27,794 nt of DNA from Chrysochromulina parva (Eukaryota > Haptophyta > Prymnesiales > Chrysochromulinaceae), in contig PJAB01000394.1 in NCBI GenBank assembly GCA_002887195.1, forward strand, positions 1 through 27,794, read 5' to 3'. How positions within the stretch are numbered: position 1 is the first letter of the stretch; the number at the start of each line of letters is the position of its first letter. The notes under the pieces are model-generated. The model did no database searches, had not been told where the DNA came from, and saw only the letters and a list, made by a program, of their open reading frames with translations. The position numbers were made by a program, and so were the translations under genes. Below, one piece after another: positions 22,329 to 27,794 of the stretch.

Positions 22329-24527
22329 ATGTGGATCAGGGTCTTGCGCTTACTCAGTCCAATCGCCTTGGTGTCCTCGCTCCAATCGCCCATCGAGGAA
22401 CACAGCGCTCGGGCACTGCTGCAGCCACAGCTACTGCAGCCACCGGTCGAAGGCGTCTCTGCCAACCTCCCGGTGCGTATTGCCCTCGCTTCCGATGCCA
22501 CACCCACGGAGCAGCTGGCAGCCAAGGAGCTGCAGAGCTTCCTCTCGAAGCTTTGCCCTTTCCGCGCGTTCGACATCGGCGCGCCGGAGCCGGGCGGTAC
22601 GCAACAGCTGGCCGTCGGGCGCGGCGCGGCGCTCGCGCTCGGCGCGCCAGCAGATGCGCTGCAGCAGGCGGGCGAGACGACGCTGCTTGACACGACGCTG
22701 CTCGCCGCGAGCGGCAGCACGATCGTGAGTGGTGGCCCCGACCGCGGCGCGCTGTATGCCGCGTACCAGCTGCTCGAGCACCTTGGGTACCGCTTCCTCG
22801 CCCCCGACGAGACCATCGTCCCAGCCGAGTGCCCGTCGCAGCTGCCCGCCTTCGTGAGGCGCGAGTCGAGCCCGCACTTCGAATACCGCGACAACAACCA
22901 GATCGCGATTCTGCTCTCGCCGGCTTGGGCGACGCGCGTGGGCTACAATGGCGACACCTCGAACCAGTCGGCCGCCCTTGGCTCGCACGTAGGGTACGCC
23001 AACCCGCCCGGATTCGTGCATACGGCATACAACCTCGTCGCCCAGCGGAGCAGAGCTGAGGCCGAGGAGGCGAACCAGAACGCACACCCGGGCGCCGCGT
23101 TCCATGAGCACCCTGACTGGTTCTACCCGCCGTACGCCGGTGCCAACGGCCAGCTCTGCTGGTCCTCTACGGCGCTCGTCGACTTCCTAATCGAGCGAGT
23201 GCGTGAGGAGCTGCGGGCGCAGCCGGAGCGCCGCATCCTCTCCGTCTCTCAGATGGACAATGGCAACTACTGCCAGTCGCGCGCTGAGCAAGAGCTCGCG
23301 CGCAAGCACGGCGCCCAGATCGCGCCCATGCTGCTCGCGGTCAATCGCATCGCCGACGCCATCAGGGATGAGTTCCCACAAGTGGCCCTCGATACCCTCG
23401 CTTACCAGTGGTCGCGCTCACCGCCCACGAGCGAGCTGAAGCCGCGCCCGAACGTGATCATACGGCTGTGCGCCCTCGAGGGCGACTTTGCGCATCCGCT
23501 CACGCACCCGAACAATGCCAAGTTCCTCGCCGACCTGCGCGGCTGGAAGCAGAAGACGCAGCGCATCTACGTCTGGGACTACACGACCGACTTCGACGGC
23601 TACTTTGTGCCGTACGCCAACGTGCACACGCTCGTGCCCAACCTGCGCACGTACCACGAGCACGGCGTCAAGGGCGTCTTCGAGGAGGGCAACTACAACT
23701 CCAAGGGCGGCGACCTCGTGCAGCTCAAGGACTATTTGCTCGCCAAAGCGCTGTGGAACTCGTCCCTCGACGCCGAGGGCACCATCCGAGAGTTCACCGA
23801 CGGATACTACGGCGCGATCGGCGGCGCCGCCGTGCGGAGATACATTTCGCTCATGGAGCACGGCGTGACTGAAGAGGAGTCGATGCCGTACGCATTCCCA
23901 GGCGAGCTCGCCGGCGGGCCCGCCCAATTTTTGAAGCCTTCGCTGCTCCTCGCGGCCGCCAACGCCTTCGCCGACGCGATCAGCGCCAGCACGGCGGCCT
24001 ACGGGCGTGAGCACAAGTACGTCCAACGGCTGGAGGAGGCCTCGATGCCGCTGCAGTACGTCGCGCTGTTCCGATGGGCGGAGCTGCGCGCCGCCCATCT
24101 GCTCGCCGAGGCCCACCAGCAGCTGCAGCCTCCGAGTGGCGGTCCCGAGGGTGGCGTCTTGTCGAGCAGCGCCGACGAGCTGAGCGAGACTGCCATCGAG
24201 TTGGCTGGGCGGCGCTGGCCCTACCGGAATGAGCAGCGCGCGCAATACGCCGAGTTCCAGCGCATCTACACCCAGGTAGGCGTCACCAAGCTCAACGAGC
24301 ACGCTGACGCGCGCCCTGGCAAAGACTTTGAATGGATGGAGAGGATGCTCTTTCCGAAGCGCCGGCAGAGCTTGGGCATCTTCCTACAGCTCGCGCTAGG
24401 GTCGAGGGTGGCGTCCACGGCACCCTGCGTCGCACGGCTAGGCAGGTGCTATCAGCCAACTGCTCCTGAGCTCCTTGCTGAGCGCGTCGACGCGGGACGG
24501 CGGGAGGCCATCGGCATCGCACGATGA
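22329..24527 (+). CDS. Secreted DUF4838 glycoside-hydrolase-like protein
   Basis: 732 residues from ATG 22329 to TGA. A signal peptide (MWIRVLRLLSPIALVSSLQS) is evident. Residues about 48-160 resemble the N-terminal alpha/beta domain seen in alpha-glucuronidase-like and GH20-like enzymes (PTEQLAAKELQSFLSKL, LAVGRG, GPDRGALYAAYQLLEHLGYRFL). The following barrel-like region carries phrases typical of DUF4838: HPDWFYPPYAG...QLCWSS, SVSQMDNGNYCQ (about 307-318), IRLCALEGDFAHPL (about 380) and VWDYTTDF..YFVPYAN (about 415-430). Members are common in polysaccharide-degrading bacteria. Catalysis is not well defined, so I name no substrate. The last about 60 residues (from about 675) look unlike the rest and may be a poorly conserved tail. 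It is likely exported or lysosomal. It is divergent from the plastid gene by 61 bp. Confidence 0.85.
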   Translation: MWIRVLRLLSPIALVSSLQSPIEEHSARALLQPQLLQPPVEGVSANLPVRIALASDATPTEQLAAKELQSFLSKLCPFRAFDIGAPEPGGTQQLAVGRGAALALGAPADALQQAGETTLLDTTLLAASGSTIVSGGPDRGALYAAYQLLEHLGYRFLAPDETIVPAECPSQLPAFVRRESSPHFEYRDNNQIAILLSPAWATRVGYNGDTSNQSAALGSHVGYANPPGFVHTAYNLVAQRSRAEAEEANQNAHPGAAFHEHPDWFYPPYAGANGQLCWSSTALVDFLIERVREELRAQPERRILSVSQMDNGNYCQSRAEQELARKHGAQIAPMLLAVNRIADAIRDEFPQVALDTLAYQWSRSPPTSELKPRPNVIIRLCALEGDFAHPLTHPNNAKFLADLRGWKQKTQRIYVWDYTTDFDGYFVPYANVHTLVPNLRTYHEHGVKGVFEEGNYNSKGGDLVQLKDYLLAKALWNSSLDAEGTIREFTDGYYGAIGGAAVRRYISLMEHGVTEEESMPYAFPGELAGGPAQFLKPSLLLAAANAFADAISASTAAYGREHKYVQRLEEASMPLQYVALFRWAELRAAHLLAEAHQQLQPPSGGPEGGVLSSSADELSETAIELAGRRWPYRNEQRAQYAEFQRIYTQVGVTKLNEHADARPGKDFEWMERMLFPKRRQSLGIFLQLALGSRVASTAPCVARLGRCYQPTAPELLAERVDAGRREAIGIAR

Positions 24528-24957
24528 GTTCTTTCAAGTTACGACTCTCGAGTACGCCCTGAGCCCTGTAACCGGGGGCGCTGGCCGCTGTGCGTGTACC
24601 TGCGCGTGCCAGGATTGACTCTGAAGCGTAACTCATTTAGTCTAGGCTCTAGCGTACTACCTCGGGTCTACGTTACTCCTCGGCGTGATTGCGTGATTTA
24701 GGGTCGTCCGACCGCGGGACCGCGACGTTATATCAAATGAAATAACATCGCCGCGGTGTGACGTGACCCGTGTGCGGACCGAGCGACCGTGCGGTCCCGG
24801 CCGGGGAGCGGGCCCGGACCGGCACGGTGGCTGCTTTATCGGATATCGCAGCTTTTGCAAGTCCTCGGTAGCAGTCAATATCCGGCACCACGGCTCCCGT
24901 CCGCCGGTATGCCATGAGTCAGCAGTCACGGGGCCCTAGCGCTCTATTGAAATTGAA
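24528..24957. other. Tail-to-tail intergenic region with a hairpin
   Basis: 430 bp between the DUF4838 and methyltransferase genes. At 24722-24751, GCGACGTTAT pairs with ATAACATCGC around a 10-nt AT-rich loop with one mismatch. It could be a 3'-end structure or chance. No gene was recognised. Confidence 0.45.
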
Positions 24958-26133
24958 TCATATACGGATTGCGGTCTCGTTGTCGATCTCGTTGGTACGC
25001 GAGCCTTGAGTGCGGTCGTGCTCGAGCGGCGGCCCTCCGCCCAAGACGATGCCGCGTCCCGTGATACGGCTATCGAGCGCCCACACGACCGCAGCCCCAT
25101 ACTCGCTTGCCATCGCGCCGCAAAGCAGCGCGTACCGCGTCTCGTCCGACAGCCGCACCGAGTACGACGCGGGCAGGTAGGCGTCCACTTGCAGGCAGCA
25201 GGGAACCAGCAGCCACCCCGCACCGCCGCGCCTCGCACAGCGCACCGCCAAGCGATTGACCTCGTTGCACCCGTGCACACAGAGGACGAGCGCGCGCTCG
25301 TGCGCCTGCCTCTCGTCGATCGCCTCTTCAAACGATCTCTCCCGGAAGGCCACCCGTGGCTCCTCGCTCAGCCCCAGCGCGCTCGCCCACGCGTCGAAGG
25401 CCGGTCGGTGTACCAGGTCTACGGAGACGACCTGGAGTGCTCTGAAGCGATACGCAAGGAGCAACCCTACGAGGCCGTGGCCGCAGGCGACGTCGTAGAC
25501 CGTGTCGATGGCCAGCAGCTCTTGGCTTGGCTGGGCTCGGCTGGGCTGCTCGTAGCCCGCAGCCCAGATAGCCTTGTGCGCGAGGCGGTAAACTTCGGCT
25601 GACTCGAGTATTTCTTTCACCCGGAGGTAGCGGTCATCGACCGCTGCCACGAGCTCTGGGAGCGAGTCGTGCCCATCACCCATGAGGTCGCGCAAATATC
25701 GCCACAGCTGTGCGCGCTTCACGGCGGGCAAGGCTGAGACTGTGAGGTGCGGTGCAATCATACCCTCAGTGCCGTCGTGCCCAATTCTCTGGCGCGGGCC
25801 GCCTTGAGAACGTGTCCTCACCGGCAAGCCGCTCAAGAACTCGTTCATAGAAAAGGCTGCAGTCACAGCCTCTCGAGGTACTAGTTCATCGTGCCAGCGG
25901 CTCGTTTGCCACGCGCTCCAACTCCGCTCTGCTGCACTGACCATCTCTGCATGGCGTTTTCCGGCGAGGTGCTGCGAAAATTGCTTCTTCTTCTCAGTGC
26001 CCGTTGTGCAAACGCCGCACCAGTACTTCGAGGAGGGTGTAAAAGCCGCACCAGTACTTTGAAGAGGCAGCTGCGTCGTACGTCGGGACGGTGGGGGCGG
26101 CAGGAGACCGGCCGCGAAGATCGCGAACAGCAT
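24958..26133 (-). CDS. U1-type zinc finger + SAM-dependent methyltransferase, probably RNA-directed
   Basis: 391 residues from the first ATG at 26133; the frame reaches only GTG at 26172. A U1/matrin-type C2H2 finger, YWCGVCTTGTEKKKQFSQHLAGKRHAE, has Cys39-x2-Cys42-x12-His55-x5-His61, the exact family spacing used by dsRNA- and snRNA-binding fingers. The C-terminal half is a Rossmann methyltransferase: VYDVACGHG (212-220) is SAM motif I, VVSVDL (Asp239) the acidic loop. CVHGCNEVNR (285-294) and LVPCCLQ (309-315) recall the METTL25/TRM13-like group. The combination suggests an RNA methyltransferase, but the target is unknown. The first about 35 residues are hydrophobic then Pro/Arg-rich, could be a targeting peptide, and include a frame-shifting duplication (26014-26067). 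That makes the true N-terminus uncertain. Confidence 0.82.
   Translation of the reverse strand: MLFAIFAAGLLPPPPSRRTTQLPLQSTGAAFTPSSKYWCGVCTTGTEKKKQFSQHLAGKRHAEMVSAAERSWSAWQTSRWHDELVPREAVTAAFSMNEFLSGLPVRTRSQGGPRQRIGHDGTEGMIAPHLTVSALPAVKRAQLWRYLRDLMGDGHDSLPELVAAVDDRYLRVKEILESAEVYRLAHKAIWAAGYEQPSRAQPSQELLAIDTVYDVACGHGLVGLLLAYRFRALQVVSVDLVHRPAFDAWASALGLSEEPRVAFRERSFEEAIDERQAHERALVLCVHGCNEVNRLAVRCARRGGAGWLLVPCCLQVDAYLPASYSVRLSDETRYALLCGAMASEYGAAVVWALDSRITGRGIVLGGGPPLEHDRTQGSRTNEIDNETAIRI
26014..26067. repeat. Direct duplication at the zinc-finger boundary
   Basis: A 23-bp segment at 26014-26036 recurs at 26045-26067 with 21 of 23 bases identical. The offset is 31 bp, which is not a multiple of three. 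In the annotated frame only the downstream copy (26014-26036) encodes SSKYWCG before the finger. In another frame the upstream copy (26045-26067) also encodes SSKYWCG, preceded by PTYDAAA. The duplication therefore switches the frame feeding into the finger. Confidence 0.85.
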
Positions 26134-26380
26134 TGCTTTTCGACAAGAGGGTGCTGCTGCTGTGAATAACACACAACGCGCACGCTCTCCGGACCCCCAA
26201 GCACGGGGGCCGCAATCGATTTCAGTCTCATTTCAGTCTCATTTCAGTCTCATTTCACAGCAACACCTTCGCTCGTCGCTTCTCCTCTCCTCTCCGGCGC
26301 CTTCACGATCTTCTCCGACGACGCCTCGTTGCCCATCTGTTTTCGCTGCTTTGCGCCGCGGCTTCATCGTGTGCATTGGG
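26134..26380. promoter_or_regulatory. Shared divergent promoter region, methyltransferase / epimerase
   Basis: 247 bp between ATGs. It contains the 11-bp tandem array at 26219-26257. A pyrimidine-rich stretch (about 26263-26340) then leads toward the epimerase start. Its open frame continues upstream to a GTG at 26162, so translation from a non-ATG codon cannot be excluded, but the upstream residues (Ser/Arg/Pro-rich) could equally be UTR. Confidence 0.55.
26219..26257 (+). repeat. Tandem array of atttcagtctc (3 full copies plus a partial)
   Basis: Perfect 11-bp units start at 26219, 26230 and 26241, followed by ATTTCA. The array ends about 125 bp before the epimerase ATG. It is a second, different promoter-proximal repeat family beside the TTGAC arrays, and may be regulatory or a simple slippage product. 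Confidence 0.92.
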
Positions 26381-27295
26381 ATGGCTGCAACGGAGGCGAA
26401 CGGCACACCGCTCGCAGGCAACATCAATGTCGCACTCGGGCGCAACGACCTCCCGACGGCCACCCTTTTGCACCCGGCTAGCGGCGCGAGCTGTGAGGTG
26501 ATCCTGACCGGCGCCCACGTCACGTCGTGGAAGACAGCCGACGGCGTTGAACGCCTGTTCGTCTCGTCGGCCTCCAAGTTTGGCGACGGTGCTGCCATCC
26601 GCGGTGGCATTCCCGTGTGCTGGCCTCAGTTCTCGGGGCGCGGTTCACTTCCGAAACACGGCTTCGTGCGCACGTCGTCCGAGTGGGAGATCGCCGAGAT
26701 GGTGAGCGACGAGGGAGCAACCAAGCTGGTGCTGTTCCTCAAGGACTCGGAGGCCACGCGCGCGGTCTGGCCGCACGCATTCGAGCTGCGCTACGCCATC
26801 ACGCTCACCGGCGAGGCGCTTTCCACCGCCATGGAGCTCACGAACACAGGCGCCGAACCGCTCACCTTTGCCTCGGCGCTGCACACGTACTTTGCGGTCC
26901 CTGACGTGACCACCGTCAAAGTTCTCGGATTGGGCGGGCTCAAGTACGAGGACAATACGGCGGGCGGGAGCGTCGCCATCGAGGAGGCAGAAGAGGTGGC
27001 CATCGCGGGCGAGGTCGACCGTGTCTACCTGGAAGCCCCCGAGGTGGTGCAGCTGGCGATGCCCGGCTACGCGGAGCTCACGCTGCGCAAGACAGCGGCC
27101 TTCCCCGACCTCGTCATGTGGAACCTCGGCAAGGCCAAGGCACCCACCATGGCAGACCTCGGCGAGGGTGAGTGGCAGCATTATCTCTGCCTCGAGGCAG
27201 GTGCTGTGAGCAAGCCGGTGAGCCTCGAGCCCGGGGCAACCTGGTCCGCCGCGCAGACCTTCCAGATCACACCCCAATGCACACCGATCGAGTGA
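26381..27295 (+). CDS. Glucose-6-phosphate 1-epimerase (aldose 1-epimerase superfamily)
   Basis: 304 residues from ATG 26381 to TGA. It probably interconverts the alpha and beta anomers of D-hexose 6-phosphates, linking glucose-6-phosphate to glycolysis and the pentose phosphate pathway in the cytosol. Family blocks are in order: GAHVTSWK (44-51), RGGIPVCWPQFSGRG (74-88), KHGFVR (92-97), SALHTYFAV (165-173) and EWQHYLCLEAGAV (264-276). By analogy with the yeast enzyme (YMR099C), His168 and Glu272 are the likely catalytic pair, separated by the expected about 104 residues. Length is normal and no intron is needed. I chose the first ATG because family homology begins soon after it. If a longer form from upstream were made, its Ser/Arg-rich leader could be a plastid-type transit segment. 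Confidence 0.93.
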   Translation: MAATEANGTPLAGNINVALGRNDLPTATLLHPASGASCEVILTGAHVTSWKTADGVERLFVSSASKFGDGAAIRGGIPVCWPQFSGRGSLPKHGFVRTSSEWEIAEMVSDEGATKLVLFLKDSEATRAVWPHAFELRYAITLTGEALSTAMELTNTGAEPLTFASALHTYFAVPDVTTVKVLGLGGLKYEDNTAGGSVAIEEAEEVAIAGEVDRVYLEAPEVVQLAMPGYAELTLRKTAAFPDLVMWNLGKAKAPTMADLGEGEWQHYLCLEAGAVSKPVSLEPGATWSAAQTFQITPQCTPIE

Positions 27296-27794
27296 CGCGG
27301 ACCTGACGTACATTACACATGGGAACGGCGTCTCGCGAGGGGCTTCCGTTCTCGTTCTCCGCTCCCTTTGCCTCTCCGAAGTCCGGGAGGTACTAGCGTC
27401 ATATTAGGTATACGGGCGCATGCCCTCGTTGGGAAATTATACGAGCTCGTGAATCGTTCGTTTTTCGTGCCGGGGCGGCCCCTCTAGCATCAAGCATGGA
27501 CCGTATCGGAAAGTTGTGTACAAGCATCGATCTATAGCATCTACCAAGCGTCCAAGCCGCAAGCCAGCACGTCACACTGTCGGATTCTGGTGCTGTTTTG
27601 TCGCCAAGCCACTTTTTTTCCATGCTCTCGCGTGTCGGCCTTTTGCGCTCCTTGTCGCCCCATTTTTCACGTCTGCCGTCGCGCCTGGCGCGAAACTGAG
27701 CCGACCGAGGCACCATGCCCTGGGAGGCACGTCCCTTGCCCCATCGCCAGTGCATTCCTTCGAGCTCGCGAATTTGCAGGATGATCCTAAACGC
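27296..27794. other. Right-edge region without a recognisable gene
   Basis: 499 bp after the epimerase stop. The short frames on both strands lack motifs. Composition becomes less GC-rich after about 27390, which would suit a 3' UTR and spacer. If the strand alternation continues, the next gene beyond the edge should be on the minus strand with its 3' end near here. Confidence 0.45.

Overview
The window is nuclear DNA from a GC-rich, intron-poor, photosynthetic and probably flagellated protist with a secondary plastid. A haptophyte is my best guess. The eukaryotic evidence is a CDC16/APC6 subunit of the anaphase-promoting complex, a RING protein, a DGAT2-type acyltransferase with a recognisable GT-AG intron, and a U1-type zinc finger. 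The secondary-plastid evidence is a thylakoid-lumen pentapeptide-repeat protein whose N-terminus reads as an ER signal peptide, then a transit peptide, then a lumenal signal. The flagellum evidence is a TSNAXIP1-like coiled-coil/EF-hand protein. The phylum is inferred from these traits and not from any search.

Layout from left to right: (1) 1-449, no gene, one short tandem repeat. (2) 450-1598 minus, a proline-rich orphan protein carrying a 120-bp inverted-repeat insertion. (3) 1985-10084 minus, a 2699-residue acidic EF-hand protein with two kinds of repeated module. (4) 10249-13683 plus, the TSNAXIP1-like protein. (5) 14279-15157 minus, a RING finger protein. (6) 15588-16667 plus, a DGAT2-family acyltransferase with a 60-nt intron. 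(7) 17299-18750 minus, a membrane-anchored short-chain dehydrogenase. (8) 18984-20798 plus, APC6/CDC16. (9) 21671-22267 minus, the thylakoid-lumen pentapeptide protein. (10) 22329-24527 plus, a secreted DUF4838 glycosidase-like protein. (11) 24958-26133 minus, a zinc-finger methyltransferase. (12) 26381-27295 plus, glucose-6-phosphate 1-epimerase.

From gene 3 onward the strands alternate perfectly, giving five consecutive head-to-head pairs. ATG-to-ATG gaps are 164, 430, 233, 61 and 247 bp. Tail-to-tail gaps are 595, 631, 872 and 430 bp. Each pair must share a short promoter region. Three genes (the giant EF-hand gene, RING and DGAT2) have a TTGAC pentamer array upstream, always in the same orientation relative to the gene. 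The epimerase has a different oriented array (11-mer). Only the giant/TSNAXIP1-like pair looks functionally related, as both are plausibly axonemal. The other pairs mix lipid, cell-cycle, plastid, carbohydrate and RNA functions, so the layout looks like a genome-wide habit, not a pathway cluster.

Starts were set at the first in-frame ATG, because several open frames extend upstream only to GTG or TTG codons. No tRNA, rRNA, transposase gene or CRISPR array was recognised.
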